Assembly (NCBI GenBank): GCA_016938195.1
Contig: JAFGVC010000057.1
Coordinates: 1 to 33,419, forward strand
Reading direction: 5' to 3'
From: Tissierellales bacterium
GTDB taxonomy: Bacteria; Bacillota; Clostridia; Tissierellales; Dethiosulfatibacteraceae
Length of the DNA: 33,419 nucleotides
The translations under genes were made by a program, and so were the position numbers. The notes beneath the pieces were generated by a model that saw only the letters and a program-made list of their open reading frames with translations, was not told where the DNA came from and made no database searches. Positions 8,542 through 16,067 of the stretch are shown here, one piece after another (within the stretch, counting starts at the first letter, position 1; every line of letters begins with the position of its first letter).

Positions 8542-9642
8542 TTGAAAGATTTAAACATATTGATAATTACAGCTCCTTTTGGAAATGGCCATAAAATGGC
8601 GGCTAAATCCTTGCATGACGCTTTTGTTGAAAAAGGCTGCAATGTCATGATTTGTGACTTATTTACAGAATCTCATCCTAGACTAACTTCGAACTTGAGC
8701 AAAACACATTTGAAATTGTTTAACATGGGTCATGCTTATTCTTATTTATATTATGGGATTGACAAAATTTCTAGGACTAAACTCATTAATATATATAAAA
8801 GATTTGGTTACAACCAAATCAAGCAAATTTCAAAGGAATTCGAGCCCAATATCATCATTAATACTTTTCCTGTATTGTCATCCTCAGAATACTCCAAAAA
8901 ATTTAATGTAGATATTCCTGTCATAAATGTCGTGACAGATTACTGCTGCCACAACCTATGGCTAAATGAATCTGTTGATCGTATATACATTGCTACTGAT
9001 GACTTGAAGGAAAAGCTTAAAAAGCTAAAGGTACCCATTTCAAAGCTCGAGGTGACAGGGATTCCTATTCGACATGAATTTGAAAAAGCATTTGATAGGA
9101 AACAGGTTTTCGAAAAATATGACTTATGCTTAGACAAAAACGTCATTCTTCTTTCTCCCGGTGCTCAGGGAAGCTTTAGACAATTAAGAGATGTCTGCAA
9201 GGATTTAGACCAATATGACCATTTCCAGACAATCTTGCTTTGTGGGAATAACTTGAAGCTTAAAGCTATCATGGACGAAATGAATTTTAAAAATCTTAGA
9301 ACATTCGGATATATTGAAGAAGTGCATGAGCTCTACAAGATTGCTTCCTTCATGATAACCAAGCCGGGTGGTATAACACTAAGCGAAGCAGTCGCTACAA
9401 ATCTGCCCTTGATTCTTTATCGACCCGTTGCCGGACAAGAAAAAGAAAATGCTCATTACTTTGTTAGCAAAGGCGCAGCGGTAATCGCTGATAATAAAAC
9501 CGAGCTCATCTATAATGTTCTTGATTTTCTATCCAATGACACAAAACTAGATACTATGAAAAAAAATATGAAACGTTTTTACAAGGCTTCACCTTCAAAA
9601 AAAATTGTCAATGATCTTATTTCCAGATATGCTATATCGTGA
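8542..9642 (+). CDS. MGDG-synthase/UgtP-like processive lipid glycosyltransferase
   Basis: A GT28-type glycosyltransferase of 366 residues. The N-terminal half carries ITAPFGNGHKMAAKSL (MGDG-synthase domain; the G-x-G-H loop contacts the acceptor or phosphate). The C-terminal half has LLSPGAQG and ITKPGGITLSEAVATNLP, the nucleotide-sugar binding region. Family members add glucose or galactose to diacylglycerol at the inner membrane face and so set glycolipid and lipoteichoic-acid anchor levels; the actual sugar is not visible here. The frame opens at ATG 8512, but GAGG at 8530-8533 is placed for TTG 8542 (8 nt) or GTG 8539 (5 nt), and the -10 box abuts 8512. TTG 8542 is preferred. The gene is divergent from the Nudix operon. 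Confidence 0.87.
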   Translation: MKDLNILIITAPFGNGHKMAAKSLHDAFVEKGCNVMICDLFTESHPRLTSNLSKTHLKLFNMGHAYSYLYYGIDKISRTKLINIYKRFGYNQIKQISKEFEPNIIINTFPVLSSSEYSKKFNVDIPVINVVTDYCCHNLWLNESVDRIYIATDDLKEKLKKLKVPISKLEVTGIPIRHEFEKAFDRKQVFEKYDLCLDKNVILLSPGAQGSFRQLRDVCKDLDQYDHFQTILLCGNNLKLKAIMDEMNFKNLRTFGYIEEVHELYKIASFMITKPGGITLSEAVATNLPLILYRPVAGQEKENAHYFVSKGAAVIADNKTELIYNVLDFLSNDTKLDTMKKNMKRFYKASPSKKIVNDLISRYAIS

Positions 9643-9679
9643 TTATCAATCTCATAAAATATATTTTAAGCCTGATTTT

Positions 9680-9710
9680 GCCATCTTATTCCTCAAAGAT
9701 GGCATTTATG
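9680..9710 (+). terminator. Weak Rho-independent terminator after the glycosyltransferase
   Basis: GCCATCTT (9680-9687) pairs with AAGATGGC (9696-9703) around an 8-nt loop, followed by the moderately T-rich ATTTATGTT. A TATAAT (9712-9717) just downstream may be the -10 for the nitroreductase, but no good -35 is seen. Confidence 0.55.
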
Positions 9711-9747
9711 TTATAATCTTAATACCTAACAATTGTAGGAGGTTATC

Positions 9748-10359
9748 ATGGATTTTAAAGAACTTGCTGAATCAAGAAGGTCTATCCAGTTTTTTGACAA
9801 AGACGCAGAACTATCTGATGCGCTTTTAGAGAAAATAATCAACTTAGCCGTCCTAGCACCTTCGGCCTATAATTTTCAGCCTTGGCGTATTATTGCGGTA
9901 AAATCTAACGAGTCAAAAGAAAAACTTTTTCCGCTTGCTTCAAATCAAGACAAAATACTTAAGGCAAGCGTCACGTTAATTATCGTTGGCAACCGTGAAG
10001 GATATGGTGCATCTAATCCTATATGGCAAGACATAAGAACACGATTAGGCGATGAAAAAACATCTAAAATTATGTCCGCTAATCAACAGCTCTATGGCGA
10101 AACCGAAGAAAAAAGAATTAAGTTTGCCGAATTAAATGCCGGACTCTTAGCTATGTCCATTATGTACGCGTCAAAGTATTATGGTATTGATTCTCATCCT
10201 GTAGGTGGCATTGATGCAGAAGGAATAGAGCGTGCCTTTAATATTACAGGAGCAGACAAGGTTGTCATGCTGATTTGTTTAGGAAAATTTGATCAGGCTA
10301 AAAACTTAAATCCCCGAAAACCCAGAAAAACATTTTTTGATATCACTGAAATAATATAA
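9748..10359 (+). CDS. Nitroreductase family flavoprotein
   Basis: A 203-residue protein of the FMN-dependent nitroreductase fold, which uses NAD(P)H to reduce nitro groups, quinones or related electrophiles. Visible family features are the N-terminal ESRRSIQFF (FMN phosphate contact R/S), LAPSAYNFQPWRIIAV (about 36-51) and the C-terminal GADKVVMLICLGKF. No ferredoxin domain is fused. The physiological substrate is not predictable. AGGAGG lies 7 nt before the ATG. folC follows after 17 nt, so the two are probably co-transcribed. Confidence 0.88.
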   Translation: MDFKELAESRRSIQFFDKDAELSDALLEKIINLAVLAPSAYNFQPWRIIAVKSNESKEKLFPLASNQDKILKASVTLIIVGNREGYGASNPIWQDIRTRLGDEKTSKIMSANQQLYGETEEKRIKFAELNAGLLAMSIMYASKYYGIDSHPVGGIDAEGIERAFNITGADKVVMLICLGKFDQAKNLNPRKPRKTFFDITEII

Positions 10360-10376
10360 AACAACAGGAGTATTTT

Positions 10377-11684
10377 ATGAATTACAAAGAAGCGTTAGAT
10401 TATATCCATTCAACGTATAAATTCGGTTCAAAATTAGGATTGGAAAATATAGGTTTTTTGTTGAATTTATTGGGAAACCCTCAAAAAAACCTTAAGTTTA
10501 TCCATGTTGCGGGTACCAACGGCAAAGGCTCAACCTGCAGCATGTTGTCTTATGTTTTAACAGAGGCGGGCTATAAGACCGGGCTATTTATTTCTCCTTA
10601 CCTAGTCGATTTCAGAGAAAGAATACAATTAAATAATCAATTGATTTCAGAAGATGATCTCGTCAATGCTGTGGCCTGTGTTAAAGCTGCTACAGAGCGT
10701 ATGGTAAAAGAGGGCAAAAATCATCCAACAGAATTCGAAATTGTAACGGCCGTTGCTATGGTCTATTATAATATTCAAAAGGCAGATATTGTCATTTTAG
10801 AGGTAGGAATGGGTGGCCGACTTGACGCAACAAATATCATCGATAAGCCTGAATTATGCATTATCACAAGTATCAGCATGGATCACAGTGAATATCTAGG
10901 CCATACGCTAGAAGAAATAGCCTTTGAAAAGGCTTCAATTATTAAATATGGCTGCCCCGTCGTCGTTTATCCGCAAAAAGATTCTGTGCATAATGTCATT
11001 CGACAATTCGCAGTTAACAAGCTTTCGAGACTCTATGCGGTGAATCCCAAGGATATTGAAATTATCAATTACGGACCTTGGGGTCAAAAATTGAAATATA
11101 ACAATTCAGCTTCTTCATTAAATATCAGCTCTTTTGAGCTGAGTCTGATAGGTGTACACCAGTCGCTAAACGCTCTGACTGTACTTAAGGCTTTGGAGAT
11201 ACTTATTGACAAAGGATATAACATAACCAATCATCATATTGTTTCAAGTCTTCAAAAGGTAAGATTCATGGGCAGACTTGAAATTCTATCTAAAAAACCA
11301 CTGATTATCATTGATGGTGCTCATAACGCCGAAGGCATCGAAACACTAACGCATAATCTGAAGACATACTTTCCGAATTACGAAATCCATCTTTTTTTCG
11401 GGATGCTATCAGACAAGGAAATGACAAGCCAGCTCAGCGCTTTAGCTTTATCGTGCAAAGAAATCATTACCGTTACGCCGGATAATCCAAGAGCCAAGCC
11501 AGCTACTGAGACGGCTGCAATGTTCGAGAATTGGACCGATGCGCCTATTTACGCGTGCGATAATTTAGAAGAATCTCTACCTCATATTGGTTTAGGAGAA
11601 AATGCGATAAATATATATTGTGGGTCACTGTATATGATTGGAGCAGCAAGAAATTTAATCCTCAATAGATATATTCAATCATAA
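10377..11684 (+). CDS. folC: Folylpolyglutamate synthase / dihydrofolate synthase
   Basis: A 435-residue Mur-ligase-like enzyme that adds glutamate to dihydropteroate and/or reduced folates, using ATP. The P-loop is AGTNGKGS (45-52). SPYLVDFRERI (73-83) is the family's folate-site loop. EVGMGGRLDATN and SISMDHSEYLG follow, and the C-terminal ligase domain begins around GVHQSLNAL. CAGGAG lies 6 nt before the ATG. An intrinsic terminator follows at 11735. Whether it is bifunctional (FolC) or only FPGS cannot be decided from the window, because no other folate gene is present. Confidence 0.95.
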   Translation: MNYKEALDYIHSTYKFGSKLGLENIGFLLNLLGNPQKNLKFIHVAGTNGKGSTCSMLSYVLTEAGYKTGLFISPYLVDFRERIQLNNQLISEDDLVNAVACVKAATERMVKEGKNHPTEFEIVTAVAMVYYNIQKADIVILEVGMGGRLDATNIIDKPELCIITSISMDHSEYLGHTLEEIAFEKASIIKYGCPVVVYPQKDSVHNVIRQFAVNKLSRLYAVNPKDIEIINYGPWGQKLKYNNSASSLNISSFELSLIGVHQSLNALTVLKALEILIDKGYNITNHHIVSSLQKVRFMGRLEILSKKPLIIIDGAHNAEGIETLTHNLKTYFPNYEIHLFFGMLSDKEMTSQLSALALSCKEIITVTPDNPRAKPATETAAMFENWTDAPIYACDNLEESLPHIGLGENAINIYCGSLYMIGAARNLILNRYIQS

Positions 11685-11734
11685 AACAGGTGAAAATATT
11701 TAATTGTATATGATTTAACGATTTCCTGTATCTA

Positions 11735-11775
11735 AGGGACTTAAGAAGTCCCTATTTTATTAATTTTATTTAACA
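11735..11775 (+). terminator. Rho-independent terminator after folC
   Basis: AGGGACTT (11735-11742) and AAGTCCCT (11746-11753) form an 8-bp stem with a 3-nt loop, followed by the T-rich ATTTTATTAATTTTATTT. Confidence 0.75.
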
Positions 11776-11784
11776 ATTTTAGTG

Positions 11785-11812
11785 TTTACAAAGCCTGTTT
11801 TTTGTATATAAT
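11785..11812 (+). promoter_or_regulatory. Promoter of the candidate small RNA
   Basis: TTTACA (11785-11790), a 16-bp spacer and TATAAT (11807-11812). No open reading frame with a ribosome binding site follows. The only downstream signal before the next promoter is an intrinsic terminator. Confidence 0.65.
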
Positions 11813-11818
11813 GATTAT

Positions 11819-11907
11819 GGTTTATAAATTCCCCCCTCTTTAAAATATATTTTGAAATGTTATGGACATTTCAGCCTGGTCAAACCTTTTGATCAGGCAC
11901 TTTTTTT
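11819..11907 (+). ncRNA. Candidate ~89-nt small regulatory RNA with a C-rich single-stranded region
   Basis: Expected transcript from about 7 nt after the -10 box to the T-run of a strong terminator. From 5' to 3': an unpaired A/U-rich leader; a C-rich stretch TTCCCCCCTCTT (11829-11840); an A/T palindrome; hairpin 1, GAAATGT (11854-11860) with ACATTTC (11866-11872) around loop TATGG; and the terminator hairpin. The exposed C-run resembles the C-rich seeds of Firmicutes sRNAs that pair with G-rich Shine-Dalgarno regions. It matches no RNA family I recognise. The call rests on promoter, structure and terminator alone. Confidence 0.5.
11874..11907 (+). terminator. Rho-independent terminator of the candidate small RNA
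   Basis: GCCTGGTCAAA (11874-11884) and TTTGATCAGGC (11888-11898) form an 11-bp stem with one G-U pair and a CCT loop, followed by AC and seven Ts. Confidence 0.85.
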
Positions 11908-12144
11908 ATTTAATTGTATTCGACTTTAAGCAAAAATCGATAATAAAATATCAATGTCAGCAAATTTGAAGAAATGTTTTAGAAACTTGCGTATATAAAA
12001 ATTAATTTTCTGCTAAAAAAACGTATTCCTGTCTGTATAAATACAACTTGTTTGAATATTATAAATATTATTTATTTCATCTTGCAAAATATAAGCTTTT
12101 AAAACTTTAATGAGGTTATTTTAAATCTTTTTTGCAATATTTAT
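11908..12144. other. AT-rich intergenic stretch without a recognised feature
   Basis: This stretch lies between the small-RNA terminator and the promoter of the Cys-rich pair. No convincing ORF with a ribosome binding site, no stable GC-containing hairpin and no repeat was seen on either strand. Confidence 0.6.
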
Positions 12145-12173
12145 TTGACAACTTGCATTTATCATGTTATAAT
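12145..12173 (+). promoter_or_regulatory. Consensus sigma-A promoter for the Cys-rich micro-protein pair
   Basis: Perfect TTGACA (12145-12150), a 17-bp spacer and perfect TATAAT (12168-12173). It is the strongest promoter seen in the window, which implies high expression of the two small genes. Confidence 0.85.
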
Positions 12174-12206
12174 CAAACCATAATAAAGGTTATGGAGGTT
12201 ATACTT

Positions 12207-12356
12207 ATGAAATCAACTATGAAGGTCATCGAGAAGAAAGCTGCAAAATTAAAATTTAAACCCTGCAATACCATCACTTGCATTCATAATATTGATAATA
12301 AGTGTATGCTCAATAAATGTGAAGTCTACGAACGCTCACTAAAACAAGAATATTAA
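12207..12356 (+). CDS. Cys-rich micro-protein, copy 1 (49 aa, unknown function)
   Basis: A 49-residue protein starting at ATG 12207, with GGAGG 8 nt upstream. The first half is Lys-rich and probably helical. The second half contains C20-x4-C25-x7-C33-x4-C38 in the setting CNTITCIHNIDNKCMLNKC, followed by a charged tail. The four Cys plus a His next to the second Cys suggest a small metal-binding (Zn or Fe) knuckle; this is inference. It is vaguely like DUF1540 Cys-rich proteins, but the spacing is not one I can match. It has a close paralog immediately downstream and shares its strong promoter. It is not a SCIFF-type peptide: it has four Cys, not six, and no radical-SAM maturase is adjacent. 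Confidence 0.8.
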   Translation: MKSTMKVIEKKAAKLKFKPCNTITCIHNIDNKCMLNKCEVYERSLKQEY

Positions 12357-12392
12357 TCTATACGATTACATAAAAAAAAATGGAGGTCTGTT

Positions 12393-12548
12393 ATGAAAAA
12401 AGAAATGTTGAAAAAAGAGGAAATGGCTACAAACAAGTTTAATTTTAAATCATGTGGCACTATCACATGCATTCATAATATTAACAATAAATGTCTTCTG
12501 AAAAAGTGTGAAATGCACGAAAGATCCTTTAGACAAGAAGGTATTTAA
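12393..12548 (+). CDS. Cys-rich micro-protein, copy 2 (51 aa, paralog of copy 1)
   Basis: A 51-residue protein beginning at ATG 12393, with GGAGG 6 nt upstream. It repeats the same four-Cys pattern (C21-x4-C26-x7-C34-x4-C39) and the same block as copy 1 (C-x-T-I-T-C-I-H-N-I-x-N-K-C), followed by an E-R-S-x-x-Q-E tail as in copy 1. The N-terminal halves differ more (MKKEMLKKEEMA). Conservation concentrated on the Cys block across a tandem duplication indicates selection on that block. It lies 36 nt after copy 1 and ends 26 nt before a strong terminator. The function is unknown. Confidence 0.8.
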   Translation: MKKEMLKKEEMATNKFNFKSCGTITCIHNINNKCLLKKCEMHERSFRQEGI

Positions 12549-12574
12549 ATTGGGTTTCGTTAGTACAAAAAGTG

Positions 12575-12608
12575 AACAAGCTCGGTCATGTGACCGAGCT
12601 TGTTTTTA
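12575..12608. terminator. Strong bidirectional terminator between the Cys-rich pair and ileS
   Basis: AACAAGCTCGGTCA (12575-12588) and TGACCGAGCTTGTT (12591-12604) form a perfect inverted repeat. On the plus strand it ends in TTTT(T). On the minus strand the stem is followed by CACTTTTTG. It separates two convergent transcription units. Confidence 0.88.
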
Positions 12609-12611
12609 TGA

Positions 12612-15600
12612 CTACGCTTTTTTTATTTCAATGATAGTTTCTTGGCCGTTCAAATTCTGCGACTCCCCATCGATTATTTCAGTATTGAGTATATCAAGCG
12701 CCAATGTTTCTTTAAGAATATACTCTTTATGTCGTTCGACAGCAATCATTATTTCATCTGTTCCTTTAAACATAATGTGAATGTTATCCATCATTTCATA
12801 ACCATTCGTTTTTCTCATCTGTTGTACTTTTGAAACGAATTCTCTGGCATATCCTTCATCGATTAAAGCTTCATTCAAATTAGTATCTAAAATGACAAAA
12901 AGATTGTTTGCCATTGATACATTAAAGCCCTCCTTCGATGTGATTCTGATGTCAAGCATGTCTTCAGTCACATTGACGATGTCCCCTGCCACTTCTATGT
13001 TGATACTCCCACCATTCTGAACACCATTGATAATATCAAGTGCATGTGCCTGTGCTAGTATATCCGCAAAAGCTTTAACATTTTTACCTAATTTTGGTCC
13101 GGCCGTTCTGAAATTTGGTTTTAAGCTAAAATTCATAAATTCTTGGAGGTTTTTTTCAAATACGACTTCTTTAATATTTAACTCTTCCATAATTAATGGT
13201 ACCAAATCAGATATAATCGCCTCATATTCACCGTCAACATGTATTTTTTGAAGAGGCTGTCTTACTTTTATCTTTTCAGTTTCTCTAGCTGCTCTTCCAA
13301 GTGTAACAAGATTTCTGACAAGGTCCATTCTCTTTTCCGTATTGACATCAATCAGAGCCTGATTAACTTCAGGCAAATAACTTAAATGGACAGAAACTTC
13401 ATCTGTCAGGTTTCTATAAATTTCTTCAGCGATATATGGAGAGAAAGGCGCAACTAATTTTGAAACACCTATCAAAATTTCCATGGTTGTATTGTAAACA
13501 GATTTCTTGTCATCTGTTAATTCTGTCGCCCAAAATCTTCTCCTAGACCTTCTAATATACCAATTGGATAAATCTTCATTGACAAATTCTTGAATAGCTC
13601 TTACAGCCTTGGTTTGATCGTATTGATCCATACTTTCTCTAACTGAAGCGACTAGATGGTTGAACTTGGACAAAACCCATCTGTCCAATTCCGGTCTTTG
13701 GTCATAATCAACATAGAAATGATTAGGATTGATACCATCTGTATTAGCATATAAAGCGAAAAATGTATAGACATTTCTAATCGTGCCGAAGAATTTACTT
13801 AAAACCTCTTTTAATCCATCCTCATCAAATTTTGTAGGCGTCCATGCCGGTGACACAAAAAGCAAATACCAACGTAACGCATCGGCACCATATTTATCAA
13901 ACATTTCGAAAGGATTTACCGTGTTTCCTTTTGACTTAGACATCTTCTTGCCAAATTTATCAAGAATTAAGTCATTGACTAATACGCGCTTATACGGGGA
14001 AACTCCTTTTACGAATGTCGAAATAGCAATTAAAGAATAAAACCATCCTCTCGTTTGATCAATTCCCTCACAAATAAAATCCGCCGGGAAAAGCTCTTCG
14101 AAATTTTCTTTGTTTTCAAATGGATAGTGGTGTTGTGCATAAGGCATAGCGCCACTGTCAAACCAGCAATCGATAACATCCTTTACTCTTTCCATCGTCC
14201 CGCCACATTTAGGACAAACAAAATGAACCTCATCAACATATGGCCTATGCAATTCTATATTCTCGTCGATTTCTTCTATAGCCATTTTTACCAGTTCTTT
14301 TCTCGAACCGACACTTTCGATATGGCCGCATTCACAGGTCCATAAAGGTAGTGGCGTTCCCCAGTATCGGCTTCTGGATATAGCCCAGTCATTTAAGTTT
14401 TCAAGCCAGTTTCCGAATCTTTTTTCGCCAACATAGGAAGGATACCATGATACCGAGTTGTTATTCTCTATCAGTTTATCCTTTAATTTTGTCATTGCAA
14501 TATACCAACTCGGCTTTGCATAGTAAAGAAGCGGCGTTTTACACCTCCAACAGTGCGGATAATTGTGTTCCATCGTTTCCTTTTTATATAGCTTGTTTTC
14601 TGCTTTGAGCCAGCTTATAATCTCTGGGTCTGCATCCATAACAAACATATCTTTCCATGGAGTCTCAGTATATTTTCCGGTTTCATCCACAGGCTGCACT
14701 ACAGGCAATCCATATTTCATACCCGTTTGATAATCATCTTCTCCAAACGCAGGCGCAGTATGAACTATTCCCGTTCCGTCTTCAGTCGTCACATAATCAG
14801 CACAGGTAACAAAAAAAGCTTTTTTATCAACCTTTACAAATGGCATTAGCTGTTCATATTCAATATGCTCAAGCTCGCTACCTTTAATAGTATCAAGTAT
14901 TTCATATGATTCCTTGAGCACTTTGCTCGCGAGATTCTTTTCTATAATATAAATTGTTCCCTCTGATCGTACTTTGACATAAGTTTCATCCGGATGAACC
15001 GTCAGTGCAACATTTGACGCCAAAGTCCATGGTGTTGTTGTCCATACTAAAAAATATTCATCCGCGTCTTTGCGTTTGAATTTAACATATACAGTGGTTG
15101 TTTTAATTTCTTCATATCCTTGTGCTACTTCATGAGAGGCTAAACCCGTTCCACATCTTGAACAATAAGGCAATATTTTATGCCCCTCATAAATAAAGCC
15201 TTCTTTGTTCATTTGGTCGAGTATCCACCAGACAGATTCAATATAGTCATTTTCCAACGTAATATAAGGATTGTCCAAATCAATCAGGTAAGCCATCCTC
15301 TGGGTCATTTCTCGCCACTTGTTTTCATAGGTAAACACTGATTCTTTGCATTTTTTGTTGAACTTATCAATTCCATAATTCTCAATATCTTGTTTGTTGT
15401 TTAATCCCAACTGTTTCTCAACTTCTATTTCAACCGGCAAGCCATGTGTATCCCAACCGGCCTTCCGTTTGACTTGGAAACCTTCCATGGTTTTGTATCT
15501 GCATACGGAATCTTTCAATGTCCTTGCGATAACATGATGTATGCCTGGATTTCCATTAGCCGTAGGAGGCCCTTCATAAAAAATATAGCTTTCTCGGTCC

Positions 15601-15713
15601 GCCCTTGACACAACACTTTGATGTAAAAGGTCAATTTTTTCCCAATATTCCCTGATTTCTTTCTCATATTGACTGTGAGATGCAGATGAAATGTTGTTAA
15701 ATATTTTTTCCAT
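12612..15713 (-). CDS. ileS: Isoleucyl-tRNA synthetase, IleS2 type with altered HIGH motif
   Basis: A class I synthetase that charges tRNA-Ile in the cytoplasm. Its 1033 residues and overall sequence fit the IleS2 (eukaryote-like) group rather than the shorter bacterial IleS1. Motifs: the ATP-site signature at residues 57-60 reads GIHH instead of HIGH; the KMSKS loop is intact (KKMSKSKGN); cysteine pairs CSRCG and CPKCGG lie in the inserted (CP1/CP2) region; WTTTPWTLASN marks the editing domain; a C-terminal tRNA-binding extension is present. AGGAGG lies 4 nt before ATG 15713. It is expressed through a T-box leader. IleS2 enzymes are known for low mupirocin sensitivity, and GXHH variants have been described as strongly resistant. 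It is the only ileS in this window. Confidence 0.96.
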   Translation of the reverse strand: MEKIFNNISSASHSQYEKEIREYWEKIDLLHQSVVSRADRESYIFYEGPPTANGNPGIHHVIARTLKDSVCRYKTMEGFQVKRKAGWDTHGLPVEIEVEKQLGLNNKQDIENYGIDKFNKKCKESVFTYENKWREMTQRMAYLIDLDNPYITLENDYIESVWWILDQMNKEGFIYEGHKILPYCSRCGTGLASHEVAQGYEEIKTTTVYVKFKRKDADEYFLVWTTTPWTLASNVALTVHPDETYVKVRSEGTIYIIEKNLASKVLKESYEILDTIKGSELEHIEYEQLMPFVKVDKKAFFVTCADYVTTEDGTGIVHTAPAFGEDDYQTGMKYGLPVVQPVDETGKYTETPWKDMFVMDADPEIISWLKAENKLYKKETMEHNYPHCWRCKTPLLYYAKPSWYIAMTKLKDKLIENNNSVSWYPSYVGEKRFGNWLENLNDWAISRSRYWGTPLPLWTCECGHIESVGSRKELVKMAIEEIDENIELHRPYVDEVHFVCPKCGGTMERVKDVIDCWFDSGAMPYAQHHYPFENKENFEELFPADFICEGIDQTRGWFYSLIAISTFVKGVSPYKRVLVNDLILDKFGKKMSKSKGNTVNPFEMFDKYGADALRWYLLFVSPAWTPTKFDEDGLKEVLSKFFGTIRNVYTFFALYANTDGINPNHFYVDYDQRPELDRWVLSKFNHLVASVRESMDQYDQTKAVRAIQEFVNEDLSNWYIRRSRRRFWATELTDDKKSVYNTTMEILIGVSKLVAPFSPYIAEEIYRNLTDEVSVHLSYLPEVNQALIDVNTEKRMDLVRNLVTLGRAARETEKIKVRQPLQKIHVDGEYEAIISDLVPLIMEELNIKEVVFEKNLQEFMNFSLKPNFRTAGPKLGKNVKAFADILAQAHALDIINGVQNGGSINIEVAGDIVNVTEDMLDIRITSKEGFNVSMANNLFVILDTNLNEALIDEGYAREFVSKVQQMRKTNGYEMMDNIHIMFKGTDEIMIAVERHKEYILKETLALDILNTEIIDGESQNLNGQETIIEIKKA

Positions 15714-15755
15714 AATTCCTCCTGTTTTGTGTGAATGAGTACATGTTTACAAATA

Positions 15756-15779
15756 AAAAATCCCTGTCAAAAACAGGGA
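15756..15779 (-). terminator. Attenuator terminator of the ileS T-box
   Basis: On the minus strand a 7-bp stem (TCCCTGT/ACAGGGA) with a 5-nt loop is followed by a run of six Ts, immediately after the T-box antiterminator sequence. Confidence 0.88.
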
Positions 15780-15998
15780 CGAAATATTTCCGCGGTACCA
15801 CCCAGATTGCAGATTAAATCTGCCACTTAAAAAAATAACGCTTATCGCGGGATATTTTACTGTCTTCAAATATCCGACTCTTGGATGATGTTCGCCTTAT
15901 GTCCATTCATAATCTCTCACCGATGATTACGTCTCTGAAAATATCCATAAAGCTACTGTTCCAGTCATTGTCTTTTATATACAAAGTATGGATGCTAT
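15756..15998 (-). promoter_or_regulatory. T-box riboswitch controlling ileS
   Basis: Reading the minus strand: a Stem I region with AGAGAC, GGTGAGAG and GAAC preceding the putative specifier ATC (15887-15889); the invariant T-box GGGTGGTACCGCG (15791-15803); and a competing terminator with arms CCCTGT/ACAGGG (15762-15767 and 15773-15778) followed by six Ts. The specifier AUC is an isoleucine codon, consistent with the downstream gene. Uncharged tRNA-Ile would stabilise the antiterminator and let transcription continue. Confidence 0.93.
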
Positions 15999-16004
15999 TG
16001 CAAT

Positions 16005-16033
16005 ATAATAACCTATGACAATGCATTTGTCAA
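16005..16033 (-). promoter_or_regulatory. Promoter of the ileS T-box transcript
   Basis: On the minus strand TTGACA (16028-16033), a 17-bp spacer and TATTAT (16005-16010), placed just upstream of the T-box leader. Confidence 0.75.
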
Positions 16034-16067
16034 TGTTTGAGAGAATACATATTAATTTGATATCAAT

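Noticed and set aside
12207-12548. SCIFF-type ribosomally made peptide precursors
   Set aside because: There are four, not six, cysteines in a different spacing, and no radical-SAM maturase is adjacent.
12508-12833. Plus-strand frames over the 3' end of ileS
   Set aside because: They run across the terminator and antisense to ileS without start signals.
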